Program-made: the position numbers and the translations under genes
Notes under the pieces: generated by a model
The model's database searches: none
Seen by the model: the letters and a program-made list of their open reading frames with translations, nothing else
What the model was told of the DNA's origin: nothing
Shown here: piece after piece, positions 50,748 to 59,205 of the stretch
Numbering within the stretch: position 1 is the first letter of the stretch
Layout of the letters: the number at the start of each line of letters is the position of its first letter
Origin: Acidobacteriota bacterium
GTDB lineage: Bacteria; Acidobacteriota; Vicinamibacteria; Vicinamibacterales; UBA2999
Assembly (NCBI GenBank): GCA_947482665.1
Contig: CANKJK010000011.1
Coordinates: 1 to 64,000, forward strand
Reading direction: 5' to 3'
DNA: 64,000 nt

Positions 50748-51632
50748 GTGTCAGACCCCGTGGCCCCTCCACCTGAAAACGCGTCAACGACTGGCCGCCA
50801 CGCGCCGGACCTCGATGCCGTCCGGCGTTTCTACGACCGCAATACCGCCGCCTTCGTCACACTCGGCCAGGGCCACGACGTCGGGGCCATCCACCGCGCG
50901 GTCTGGGGACCTGGCGTCACCACGGAGGCGGGTGCGTTTCACTTCGTCGAAGACGCGATCGCCAAGGCCCTCCGTGGACTGGCTGCGCCGGACCCCCTCC
51001 GCGTGATCGACCTCGGCTGCGGGATCGGCGCCAGCCTGACCTACCTCGCAGGGCTCGTACCGCTCAGAGGCACGGGCGTCACGCTGAGCCCCGTGCAGGT
51101 GCAGGCCGCAACCCGCCGCATCGCGCAGCTCGGTCTCTCCGACCGGGTACGCGTCATCGAGGGCAGCTACACGGCGCTCCCCCTCGACACCGCCGACGCG
51201 GCCTACGCCATCGAGTCTTTCGTGCACGGTCCTGACGCCGCACGGTTCTTCACCGAAGCGGCACGTGTCATCCGGCCGGGTGGTCTGCTGGCAGTCTGCG
51301 ATGACTTCGTGCGCCCATCGGATGCCCCCTCGGCGCGGCGGACGCTGGCCCGTTTTTGCCGTGGATGGCATGTGCACTCGCTCGTCACGGCGGCCACGCT
51401 CCATCGTCTGGCAGACGATGCGGGCTTCACGCACCTCTCCACGACAGACCTCACACCCTGGTTGCAGCTTGGGCGGCCACGCGACGTGCTGATCGATCTG
51501 CTGCTGCCGCTGGTCGGGTGGCTCCCGCTCCAGGACACGCGCCTCGGCCACCTCGACGGCGGGCGTGCGCTGCAGCGGGCCTTGAAGCGGGGGTGGCTGG
51601 GCTACGACCTCGTGCTGTTCACGCGACGCTGA
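50748..51632 (+). CDS. Class I SAM-dependent methyltransferase (small-molecule type)
   Basis: 294 residues from GTG 50748; GTG 50742 is in frame two codons earlier. Motif I VIDLGCGIGASLTYLAG, then GVTLSPVQVQAATRRI, VIEGSYTALPLDTADAAYAIESFVHG and PGGLLAVCDDF resemble the cyclopropane-fatty-acid/sterol/ubiquinone-type small-molecule methyltransferases. LDAVRRFYDRNTAAFVTLGQG is the usual N-terminal helix. It is divergent from the RibD-like gene and is the last member of the cluster; it converges on the metalloprotease gene after 21 nt. Confidence 0.87.
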   Translation: MSDPVAPPPENASTTGRHAPDLDAVRRFYDRNTAAFVTLGQGHDVGAIHRAVWGPGVTTEAGAFHFVEDAIAKALRGLAAPDPLRVIDLGCGIGASLTYLAGLVPLRGTGVTLSPVQVQAATRRIAQLGLSDRVRVIEGSYTALPLDTADAAYAIESFVHGPDAARFFTEAARVIRPGGLLAVCDDFVRPSDAPSARRTLARFCRGWHVHSLVTAATLHRLADDAGFTHLSTTDLTPWLQLGRPRDVLIDLLLPLVGWLPLQDTRLGHLDGGRALQRALKRGWLGYDLVLFTRR

Positions 51633-51653
51633 CGGCCCACGAACCGAGCCGCG

Positions 51654-54230
51654 TCAGTTCGTGATGGCGTAGTCGGGCCAACACACCTCCGGCTGGAGTC
51701 CGTCGGGATCGTCCTCGACGCCCAGCGCCGGCCTCGGCGCCCCAGTGGCAGCAGGAGCCGGGACCGCAGCGGCAGCCGGATCCAGCGCCTTCGCGATTTG
51801 TGCCCGGGCGTCCTCGAGGTGAAAGAGGGTCTCGCGGTCAACTGTCCTGCCGCGTGCGAGCCGCAGGTCGGCATCCAGCCTCCTCAGCTCGCCGCGGAAG
51901 AACGCCCGCACGTCGTCCGGTGCGGCGAGCCGGCCGCTGACCCGTTCGGCCATCAGGTCGATGTGCGCACGCTGGAGGTTGCGCCTGAACGCATCCACCT
52001 TGGGTGCCGCCGTGCCGTAGACCTCGCTCCACAGGCCCTTGCGAAGGTCGTCCAGAAACGCCGTGGGTGCATAGGCCTCCGCCCCGTCGAGCGCTTCCTG
52101 TTCGGCGAGGCGGATGACCCGGGAACTGCCCAGCAGGTTCTCGAGCACGCGCATCTGCGCGTTGCGCATCCGGCCAAGGGCACCGGCGGGCTCGATGCGG
52201 CGCAGGAGGTCTGACGACAGGAACATCGCCGGGACGTGGAAGGCGTGCTCGACCAGAAACGCCGTGGCCGCGGCCTGCCGCACTCGGGGCACTGGCGAGA
52301 ACCGGACTCCTGCCTGCCCGTTGTGCCGCTGCTGAGACTTCACGCCGCCCACCAGCGCGGCGACGTGGTTCATCTCCAGCGTCCACTGCCCCAGCATGCG
52401 GCCGTAGAGCTCGTTCAGGTTGTCGTACGCCTCACCGGGCTCCGCGGCCGTACCAATGAGCATGGTGGACACCCGCGCCAGATTCTTCAGCCCGGCACGT
52501 GTGGAGGCCACGGCGTCCTCGTCACCGATGGCCTCGCTCTGATCCTCGGGATCCGTGCCCCGTTCGTCGGGCGTTGAGAATCGCAACCAGGGCGTCGCAT
52601 CCTGCTCTCGGGCCCAGGTGTCCAGCGTCGGTCTCTCCGCATCGGCGTTGCCCGCCCCAGGCAGCGGCGTATATCCCCACTTGATCGCCCAGGTGTCATA
52701 GGGGCCAATACGCGGGACGAGCTCCTCGGGCTCAAACCCATCCTCCGGCTGCGCGACGTAGTTCATCCGCGCGTAGTCCATGATGCTCGGCGTAAAGCCC
52801 ATCTTCTTCACCCAGGCCTTGTCGTGCAGCTTCGCCGCGGGATACATGGCGCTTGCCTTCATGTTGTGCTGCAGACCGAGGGTGTGACCGACCTCGTGGC
52901 TGACCACCATCTGCACCAGATGGCCCATCAGGTCGTCTGGCAGCGGCAGCCGCTTCGCGCGCGGGTCAAGCCCACCGACCTGGATCACATACCAGTCGCG
53001 CACCATGTTCATCAGGTTCTGGTGCAGCTGGATGTCGGCCTCCAGAATCTCCCCGGTGCGCGGGTCGTGGATGTGTGGGCCGTACGCGTTCTCGACCGTG
53101 GAGGGCAGCCACCGGATCACGGAATACCGCGAGTCCTCCGGGCTCCAGTCGGGGTCCTGGGCCGGCGTGGGCGCGTCCTTCGCCACGATGGCGCCCTTGA
53201 AGCCCGCGGCCTCGAACGACGCCTGCCACGCCTCGACCCCGCGCTTCACCCAGGGCACCCACTTCGTCGGCGTCGCCGGGTCCACGTAGAAGGTGATCGG
53301 GGTGACCGGTTCCGAGAGCGCGGCAGCCGGGTCCTTCTTTTCCAAACGCCAGCGCCTGATGTAGCGGCGGATGGGCGCGCGATGTTCGTCCTTGCCGTAG
53401 TCGAGCTGCCGCAGGTTGAAGAAGCCGACACGCTCATCGAAGAGTCGCGACTGCATCGGCTTCTCGGGCAGCAGCACCATGCTGAAATGCATCACCACGC
53501 TGGCACTGCCCACGCGGACGGGCGGCCCGGTTGTTGGCGCCGGGACATCCGGCGGGTTGTTGAAGGTGTGCGTCGCTTCGACTTCGATGTTGCGGGGAAA
53601 CGAGGAGGCGCGCTCCACGAAGGAGCGCGAGACATCGAAAACCCGCGCCCGTAACTGCTGCCGCGCGCTGATCTCGGGCACGTCCGTCGTGAAGAGCCGC
53701 GAGACGTCGATCACGGCGGCGTCCTCCTTGCCGAGCGCCAGGACCGGGAACGACATGATGATCGCGTCGTTGTTGGCGGCCTGCACGGCGCGCGCGATGG
53801 GTGCAGCCGGGTCCGCCACGATCCGGTAGGAGATGCCCCGCAGAAGGATCCGCTCGCCCTGCCGGCTCCACTTCACGACCCGGCTGCTGACCTCCTGCCC
53901 GCCATACCCGGCCCCTTCGGTCGTCCGCGCCACCTGCGTGACCAGCAGGAACTCGCGGTCGAGCAGACTCTTCGGGATCTCGTAGAGCAGCCGCTCCCGG
54001 ATCCGGTGCACGAGGAAGACGCCGTCATGCGACTTCGCGTCCTTCGTGACGACGCGCTCGTAGGGCCGGATCGAGGTGTCGGTACCGCCGTTTGCGCCAC
54101 CCGCGGCCGGGGTCGCCGGAGCGGCCGGAGCCTGCGGCTCCTGCGGCGCAGGCACAGGCGCTGGCGGGTCCTGCCCAAACGCGGGACCGGCAATCAGAGT
54201 GGCGAACAGCACGGCGGACAGCAGACGCAT
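51654..54230 (-). CDS. Secreted zinc-dependent metalloprotease (DUF4953/DUF5117 type)
   Basis: 858 residues. A signal peptide ([17 protein letters not shown]) is followed by a Pro/Ala-rich linker, then DUF5117/5118-like beta-rich segments. The metzincin-type zinc site is [12 protein letters not shown] near residue 447, preceded by [12 protein letters not shown] and followed by the [10 protein letters not shown] Met-turn region. The C-terminal part is helical. Such proteins are abundant in Acidobacteria and Bacteroidetes and presumably act in the periplasm or outside the cell. A TATAAC box (54261-54256) and a GAGGAG ribosome-binding site lie upstream of the ATG. Confidence 0.88.
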   Translation of the reverse strand: MRLLSAVLFATLIAGPAFGQDPPAPVPAPQEPQAPAAPATPAAGGANGGTDTSIRPYERVVTKDAKSHDGVFLVHRIRERLLYEIPKSLLDREFLLVTQVARTTEGAGYGGQEVSSRVVKWSRQGERILLRGISYRIVADPAAPIARAVQAANNDAIIMSFPVLALGKEDAAVIDVSRLFTTDVPEISARQQLRARVFDVSRSFVERASSFPRNIEVEATHTFNNPPDVPAPTTGPPVRVGSASVVMHFSMVLLPEKPMQSRLFDERVGFFNLRQLDYGKDEHRAPIRRYIRRWRLEKKDPAAALSEPVTPITFYVDPATPTKWVPWVKRGVEAWQASFEAAGFKGAIVAKDAPTPAQDPDWSPEDSRYSVIRWLPSTVENAYGPHIHDPRTGEILEADIQLHQNLMNMVRDWYVIQVGGLDPRAKRLPLPDDLMGHLVQMVVSHEVGHTLGLQHNMKASAMYPAAKLHDKAWVKKMGFTPSIMDYARMNYVAQPEDGFEPEELVPRIGPYDTWAIKWGYTPLPGAGNADAERPTLDTWAREQDATPWLRFSTPDERGTDPEDQSEAIGDEDAVASTRAGLKNLARVSTMLIGTAAEPGEAYDNLNELYGRMLGQWTLEMNHVAALVGGVKSQQRHNGQAGVRFSPVPRVRQAAATAFLVEHAFHVPAMFLSSDLLRRIEPAGALGRMRNAQMRVLENLLGSSRVIRLAEQEALDGAEAYAPTAFLDDLRKGLWSEVYGTAAPKVDAFRRNLQRAHIDLMAERVSGRLAAPDDVRAFFRGELRRLDADLRLARGRTVDRETLFHLEDARAQIAKALDPAAAAVPAPAATGAPRPALGVEDDPDGLQPEVCWPDYAITN

Positions 54231-54332
54231 GCGGACTCCTCGGGTGGTTGGCTGAGTTATAGCACCTGGGGCACGACAACGAGTTCGGTCAGGGGCACTG
54301 TGCCGGGCGCGGCCGACTGCCTCCGCGGGGAG

Positions 54333-54338
54333 TAGGAT
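54333..54338 (+). promoter_or_regulatory. -10-like box for the coiled-coil/dioxygenase pair
   Basis: TAGGAT, ending 6 nt before the ATG at 54345. It is the same arrangement as at several other starts here. No clear -35. Confidence 0.35.
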
Positions 54339-54344
54339 CGACGC

Positions 54345-54647
54345 ATGACCGATGGCAAGGGACTCAAGAGCCGCATGGACCTGCTGATGGAGCGCCTCGC
54401 GAAAGAGGATGCGGACGGCGGCGCCGTGCAGGCACTGACCGACGCCCAGCGCGTCGCCATCACCGAAATCAAGAGTGTGTTCGAGTCCAAGGTGGCCGAA
54501 CTCGACATCCTCAACCAGAGCAAGCTCGCGGGCGTCTGGGATCCGGAAGCGCGGGAACTCCTGCAGGGTGAGCTGCGGCGCGAGAAGGAGCGGCTCGCCA
54601 GCGATCGCGACGCGAAGATTGCAAAGGTGAAGTCCGGTCCGGCATGA
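54345..54647 (+). CDS. Small coiled-coil protein of unknown function
   Basis: 100 residues, mostly charged helix ([58 protein letters not shown]), consistent with a coiled coil. There is no signal peptide and no recognised domain. The ATG overlaps nothing upstream, but its TGA overlaps the start of the LigB-type dioxygenase gene (ATGA), so the two are co-expressed. Real by composition and coupling; no function is assigned. Confidence 0.7.
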   Translation: MTDGKGLKSRMDLLMERLAKEDADGGAVQALTDAQRVAITEIKSVFESKVAELDILNQSKLAGVWDPEARELLQGELRREKERLASDRDAKIAKVKSGPA

Positions 54648-55459
54648 CCACGGCCACGACGGCGCGCATGCCGGTGGCCTTCGTGCCCCATGGCGGTGGT
54701 CCGTGGCCCTTCGTGGAGATGGGTCTCGACCCGGTCGAACGGGACACCTTGATCACGTACCTGCAGTCCCTGGCGCAGCTGCCTCCCGAAACGCCGCGGG
54801 CCCTGCTGGTCGTCTCGGCCCATTGGGAGGAGCAGGTGCCCACGCTGATGACGGCGCAGCGCCCACCCATGTTCTACGACTACTACGGCTTCCCGGAGGC
54901 GTCGTACCAGATCACGTGGCCCGCACCAGGCGCCCCGTGGCTGGCGCCGAGGGTCAGGGAGCTGCTGGCGCAGGCAGGCTTCGATTCCGCCGAAGACCCT
55001 GAGCGCGGCTACGACCATGGCACGTTCATTCCGCTGAAGGTGACCTACCCTGAACCCGCGATCCCCGTGCTGCAGCTCTCGCTCAAGGCGGGACTTGATG
55101 CGGCGGAGCACCTCGCACTCGGCGCCGCGCTGGCGCCCCTCCGGGATGAGGGCGTGTTCATCGTCGCGAGCGGCGTGTCGTTTCACAACCTTCGACTCTT
55201 CCGCGACCCGCGGGCCGTGCCCATCGCCGAGGTGTTCGACGCCTGGTTGCGCGACGTGATGGCGAAGGATGCGGCAGGTCGTGCAGAGGGTCTCATCCAG
55301 TGGGAAGCCGCGCCGCTCGCTCGCACGGCCCATCCCCGGGAAGAACACCTGATTCCGCTGATGGTGGCCACGGGCGCCGCAGGGTCAGACGCCGCCGCGC
55401 TCGCCTTCAACGGGACGTTCAGCGGCCTGCGGCTCTCGGCCTTTCACTTCGGCGCCTAG
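54644..55459 (+). CDS. LigB/DODA-family extradiol dioxygenase
   Basis: 271 residues, the length of E. coli YgiD-type 4,5-DOPA dioxygenases. The metal ligands are the His of VPHGGGPW at the N-terminus and of VSAHWEEQ in the middle, with further conserved [13 protein letters not shown] and [16 protein letters not shown] in the C-terminal third is the catalytic His region. The family cleaves catechol-type rings or acts on DOPA-like compounds; the real substrate is unknown. Start ATG 54644, coupled to the coiled-coil gene. Confidence 0.88.
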   Translation: MTTATTARMPVAFVPHGGGPWPFVEMGLDPVERDTLITYLQSLAQLPPETPRALLVVSAHWEEQVPTLMTAQRPPMFYDYYGFPEASYQITWPAPGAPWLAPRVRELLAQAGFDSAEDPERGYDHGTFIPLKVTYPEPAIPVLQLSLKAGLDAAEHLALGAALAPLRDEGVFIVASGVSFHNLRLFRDPRAVPIAEVFDAWLRDVMAKDAAGRAEGLIQWEAAPLARTAHPREEHLIPLMVATGAAGSDAAALAFNGTFSGLRLSAFHFGA

Positions 55460-55463
55460 CCGG

Positions 55464-55916
55464 TCAGCGCGACGACGGCCTCTTCCTCGCGGCGAGCCCG
55501 GCACGTGTCGGCCGCTGCCGGGGTTTGACCGGAACGGACTGCGCCACGGCGATGGCGGTCCGGGCCCAGACGAGAAGCTCGTCGGCGTCCTCAAGCACGT
55601 CCGCGGGCACGTCCCAGTAGCTCATCGTGAACGGCCGGTCCGCCTGAGGCCTGAAGGGAGCGCTCCCGGCGCGCTCGAACCGGGCCCGGTTGCTATCGTC
55701 CACCTTCAGATACAGCCGATCGCGAGCCACCAGGCCGAAGAACACACCGTCCGCGTAGAGGCCGAGGCCCCCGAACATGGGCTTCGGTATCAGGTCCCGC
55801 AACCCTGAGAGCTGCTCGAGGATGAACGCGCGGCTACCCTCGCTGGACCGCAGCGTGACGCGCCGCTGGCCGGAGCCGGACTCACGGGGCAGCCTGCTCG
55901 ACGGAGACTTCGCCAT
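55464..55916 (-). CDS. TfoX N-terminal domain protein
   Basis: 150 residues. The TfoX/Sxy N-terminal domain spans residues ~35-125: KPMFGGLGLYADGVFFGLVARDRLYLKVDD, then FTMSYWDVPADVLEDADELLVWARTAI. The C-terminal domain of full TfoX is absent, as in many short homologues. TfoX-type proteins act in competence regulation in Gammaproteobacteria, but the short forms have no defined role. A basic N-terminus and C-terminus (RQRPTRAGLAARKRP) flank the domain. It lies 19 nt after the ABC-F gene and may be its co-transcribed neighbour. Confidence 0.83.
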   Translation of the reverse strand: MAKSPSSRLPRESGSGQRRVTLRSSEGSRAFILEQLSGLRDLIPKPMFGGLGLYADGVFFGLVARDRLYLKVDDSNRARFERAGSAPFRPQADRPFTMSYWDVPADVLEDADELLVWARTAIAVAQSVPVKPRQRPTRAGLAARKRPSSR

Positions 55917-55935
55917 CGTGGCCGGGCCTCGTGTC

Positions 55936-57573
55936 TCAGGAGTGGACGCCCGGCGCCTCGTGCCCGGTGCGCTGCACGTACTCGACGTAGGAGCCGGTAT
56001 AGAGGTGCGGCTGCGCCTCAGTGCCAGATTCGCCCCCGAGCTCCAGCACGCGGTTGCTCAACTCACGCAGAAAGCTCCGGTCATGCGAAACAAAGAGCAT
56101 CGTGCCCTCGAACTCGCGGAGCGATTTCACCAGCATCTCCTTGGTGGCGAGATCGAGGTGGTTCGTCGGCTCGTCGAGCACGAGGAAGTTCGGCGGGTTG
56201 AGGAGCATGCGCGCCATCACGAGGCGTGTCTTCTCGCCACCGGAGAGCACCTTGATCTTCTTCTTGGTGTCGTCGCCGGAGAACTGGAATGCGCCGGCCA
56301 GGCTCCGCAGGACGCCGATGGATTCGGCCGGGAAGTCGTTCGCGAGCTGCTCCTCGATGGTGCAGTCCGCGTTGAGCACGTCGAGTGCCTGCTGCGAGAA
56401 GTAGCCCATCTTGAGCGAGGCGCCAAGCGTGACCGCGCCCGAGTCGGGCTCCAGCGCCCCGGCCACCATCTTGAGCAGCGTCGACTTGCCCGCGCCGTTC
56501 TTGCCCATCACACACCAGCGCTCGCCCCGGCGGATGGTCATGTTCAGGCCGTCGTAGATCACGCGTGAGCCATAGGCCTTGCGGAGATCCTCCATGACGA
56601 CCACCTGGTCACCAGAACGCGGCGGCGTGCGGAAGTCGAAGTCCACCACCTTGCGGCGGCGCGGCGGCTCCACCTTCTCGATCTTCTCCAGAGCCTTCAC
56701 GCGGCTCTGCACCTGGGCGGCCTTGGCGGCGTGCGCGGCGAACCGCTCGATGAAGCGCTGCTCCTTCGCGAGCATCGCCTGCTGCCGGGCATAGGCCGCT
56801 TCCTGATTCGTCTCGCGAATGGCGCGTTCGCGCAGGTAGAAGTCGTAGTCGCCCGAGTAGACCGTGATCTCGCCGCCGTCGATCTCGGCAATCTTCGACA
56901 CGACCCGGTTCATGAACTCCTTGTCGTGCGAGGTCATGAGGAGCGAGCTGCTCAGGCCCGAGAGAAACCGCTCGAGCCAGACGATGGACTCGATGTCGAG
57001 GTGGTTCGTCGGCTCGTCCAGCAGCAGCACATCCGGCTTGGAGAGGAGGATGCGCGCCATCTCCACGCGCATCTTCCAGCCGCCAGACAGGGCGCCGACG
57101 TCGCCGTCAATCCTGGCGTCGTCAAAGCCGAGCCCGTGCAGCACTTCGCGCGCCTGGCTCTCGAGCGCGTAGCCGCCGAGATGCTCGTACTCCTCCTGCA
57201 CCTCGCCGAAACGTTCCAGCGCGGCGTCCAGCTTGTCGGCCTGGTCCGGGTCCGACATGGTGTGCTGCAGCGCTTCCAGTTCATGATGCAGGTCGCCGAC
57301 GCGGCCACTGCCCGCGATGGCTTCATCCAGCACCGAACGGCCCGACATCTCGCCGATGTCCTGACGGAAGTAGCCGATCGTGGTGCGCTTCGGCACCGAG
57401 ACCTCGCCTTCGTCGGGCGATTCCTCGCCCACGATCATCCGGAAGAGCGTCGTCTTGCCGGCCCCGTTCGGACCGACCAGCCCGACACGTTCGCCGGGAT
57501 TCAGCTGGAAGGAGGCATCAACGAAGAGAACCTGGCGGCCGTGCTGCTTGCCGATGCGCGAGAGAGAAATCAT
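55936..57573 (-). CDS. ABC-F family ATPase
   Basis: 545 residues with two ABC ATPase domains and no membrane helices. Domain 1: GLVGPNGAGKTTLFRM, LSGGWKMRVEMARIL, LLLDEPTNHLDIESI. Domain 2: GKNGAGKSTLLKM, LSGGEKTRLVMARMLL, LVLDEPTNHLDLATKEML. The linker between them (AAYARQQAMLAKEQRFIERF, KAAQVQSRVKALEKIEKVEPPRR) is the charged P-site interaction motif of ABC-F ribosome-binding proteins (EttA, Uup, YbiT type). ABC-F proteins act on stalled or antibiotic-bound ribosomes. The ATG overlaps the YeeE-like stop (ATGA). Confidence 0.94.
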   Translation of the reverse strand: MISLSRIGKQHGRQVLFVDASFQLNPGERVGLVGPNGAGKTTLFRMIVGEESPDEGEVSVPKRTTIGYFRQDIGEMSGRSVLDEAIAGSGRVGDLHHELEALQHTMSDPDQADKLDAALERFGEVQEEYEHLGGYALESQAREVLHGLGFDDARIDGDVGALSGGWKMRVEMARILLSKPDVLLLDEPTNHLDIESIVWLERFLSGLSSSLLMTSHDKEFMNRVVSKIAEIDGGEITVYSGDYDFYLRERAIRETNQEAAYARQQAMLAKEQRFIERFAAHAAKAAQVQSRVKALEKIEKVEPPRRRKVVDFDFRTPPRSGDQVVVMEDLRKAYGSRVIYDGLNMTIRRGERWCVMGKNGAGKSTLLKMVAGALEPDSGAVTLGASLKMGYFSQQALDVLNADCTIEEQLANDFPAESIGVLRSLAGAFQFSGDDTKKKIKVLSGGEKTRLVMARMLLNPPNFLVLDEPTNHLDLATKEMLVKSLREFEGTMLFVSHDRSFLRELSNRVLELGGESGTEAQPHLYTGSYVEYVQRTGHEAPGVHS

Positions 57574-57998
57574 GAGAGGGGTGGAAGGCCGAGCGGTCGT
57601 TGTAGACGTGGATAGAGCGCCCCGAACAGCGCGGCACCCGTGAAGGCTCCGGCAAGCGCGCCGAGCGCATAGAGCTTGCCCTCACCGAGATTGACCAGCA
57701 TCGGGCCCGGGCACATGCCCGCGATCGACCAGCCGATGCCGAAGAGCATGCCGCCGATCACGGTGCCGCGATTCAGAACCTTGCGTTCAAAGGCGATCCG
57801 CGCGCCTGTGGCCGAGCGGCCGTGGCGCGTGATCCACCAGAGCCCGGGCGCCGTGAGCACCACGGCCGTTCCGATGATGCCGTAGAGCTGGAGGTTGCTG
57901 AACAGGAACATGCCCTGAATGAAGTCGTAGTCCGCGGCCCCTGAGCGGCTCAGCACGAAGCCGAACACCGTGCCCGCGACGATGTAGAAGATCGGCAT
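57570..57998 (-). CDS. YeeE/YedE-like half-transporter, second subunit
   Basis: 142 residues, four hydrophobic helices. The GIGWSIAGMCPGPMLVNLGEG segment carries the family's Gly-rich, Cys-containing pore motif. YeeE/YedE proteins take up thiosulfate or related sulfur compounds; in the split form (PmpA/PmpB type) two short proteins make one channel. This is the DUF6691-type partner. It begins 3 nt after the first subunit's stop and overlaps the ABC-F start by 4 nt. Confidence 0.85.
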   Translation of the reverse strand: MPIFYIVAGTVFGFVLSRSGAADYDFIQGMFLFSNLQLYGIIGTAVVLTAPGLWWITRHGRSATGARIAFERKVLNRGTVIGGMLFGIGWSIAGMCPGPMLVNLGEGKLYALGALAGAFTGAALFGALYPRLQRPLGLPPLS

Positions 57999-58001
57999 CG
58001 G

Positions 58002-58508
58002 TTACCTCAGCACCAGTCGATAGAGCACCTGGGTCGTCACCAGGCCGCTGCCCATGAAGCACAGCGTGGCCACCAGGCTCGGCCACTCGAAGTTGGAAAG
58101 GCCGAAGATGCCGTGTCCGCTCGTGCAGCCGTTGGCGAGGCGCGTACCGAACCCGACGAAGAGGCCGCCGACGAACATCCAGACCAGCTTCGCCGCCGGC
58201 GAAAGGCCCAGGGCGGCATCGAGCATGCCCGCGGACCAGGTCGGCGCCCATCCCCCGCCAAGCTGGGCCGACAGCAGCCCGCCAAGGAAGAGTCCGGCCA
58301 GGAACGGCAGGCGCCAGCGGCGGCCTTCCAGCGTGCGGCCCCTGCGAAAGTAGGACGAGGACAGCACGAGGCTGCAGACGTCGTCAAAACCGCTGGAGAT
58401 GCCAAGACGGCGGTTCCCGATGAAGAGCAGCAACAGCGTGACGGCGGCGATGGCCGCCCCGGAGACCGCCCAATGAAGGGCCGGCAGGCCGTTGAGGATC
58501 AGTGGCAC
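58002..58508 (-). CDS. YeeE/YedE-like half-transporter, first subunit
   Basis: 168 residues from GTG 58508, about four membrane helices. The family motif ANGCTSGHGIFGLSNF contains the conserved Cys thought to pass the sulfur compound. SGFDDVCSLVLSS and the FLGGLLSAQLGG helix are typical. Together with the next gene it forms a complete split YeeE/YedE unit. A TAGGAT box at 58519-58514 lies 5 nt upstream of the GTG, so the pair may be transcribed separately from the HAD gene, whose stop is 16 nt away. Confidence 0.87.
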   Translation of the reverse strand: MPLILNGLPALHWAVSGAAIAAVTLLLLFIGNRRLGISSGFDDVCSLVLSSSYFRRGRTLEGRRWRLPFLAGLFLGGLLSAQLGGGWAPTWSAGMLDAALGLSPAAKLVWMFVGGLFVGFGTRLANGCTSGHGIFGLSNFEWPSLVATLCFMGSGLVTTQVLYRLVLR

Positions 58509-58524
58509 GTGTCCATCCTACCGT

Positions 58525-59205
58525 CTAGAGCCAGGTGGAGAGTTCGACGAGCCCGCCGATCACGGGCACATCCATCTGGGCTGGCGGCACGCCGCCCGGG
58601 GTTCGCCGCAGCAGCACCGCCCGCATCCCCACGCCACGCGCGCCGGCGATGTCGTGGGCATAGCTGTCGCCGACCATGACGGTTTCACCGGCAGTCGCCC
58701 CGAGGCGGGTCAGTGCCGCCTCGAAAATGCTGGGGTGCGGCTTGAGGTAGCCATGGTCCGAGGACGACACCGCCGCCTGGATGACATCGGCCAGGCCGAA
58801 GTGCGTCTGAAACGTCTCGAGGCACCGGTGGGAATTGGAGATGAGCCCGATCCGGATGCCAGCCTCCGCGAGCGCGCGCAGGACCGGCTCGGCGTCGTCA
58901 TAGAGATGAAAGTGGTGGCAGAGCGCCCACTCCTCGTACATCTCACGGGCGCAGGCATCCAGCGTGGCGCCGCGGCCGCCCATGCCCTCGATGATGGCTC
59001 GGGTGTAGCGCACGAAGAGGTCGTCGCTGTATCGGCTGTCCGGCGCGTCCAGCAGCGGCAGCGCGCCGGCGACGGCCGCATCAAAGGCGCCCGGGTCCAC
59101 CTGGATGCCGTGGGCGCGACAGAAGTCCGCGTAGCCTTCACCCTGAAAGGTCCGCCCGGGATAGATGAGCGTGAAGTCGACGTCGAAGAGCACGGCTTTC
59201 GTCAT
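58525..59205 (-). CDS. HAD-family hydrolase
   Basis: 226 residues from ATG 59205, which overlaps the M16 stop as TGATG; GTG 59208 is an alternative. Motif I is LFDVDFTLIYP, with the nucleophile in DVD and Phe where Gly is more usual; motif II is LISNSHR; motif III is the Lys in LKPHPSIF; and motif IV is MVGDSYAHDIAGARGVGM. A phosphoglycolate-phosphatase/haloacid-dehalogenase-like cap is expected from residues ~20-90. It probably acts on a small phosphorylated metabolite; the substrate is unknown. Confidence 0.88.
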   Translation of the reverse strand: MTKAVLFDVDFTLIYPGRTFQGEGYADFCRAHGIQVDPGAFDAAVAGALPLLDAPDSRYSDDLFVRYTRAIIEGMGGRGATLDACAREMYEEWALCHHFHLYDDAEPVLRALAEAGIRIGLISNSHRCLETFQTHFGLADVIQAAVSSSDHGYLKPHPSIFEAALTRLGATAGETVMVGDSYAHDIAGARGVGMRAVLLRRTPGGVPPAQMDVPVIGGLVELSTWL

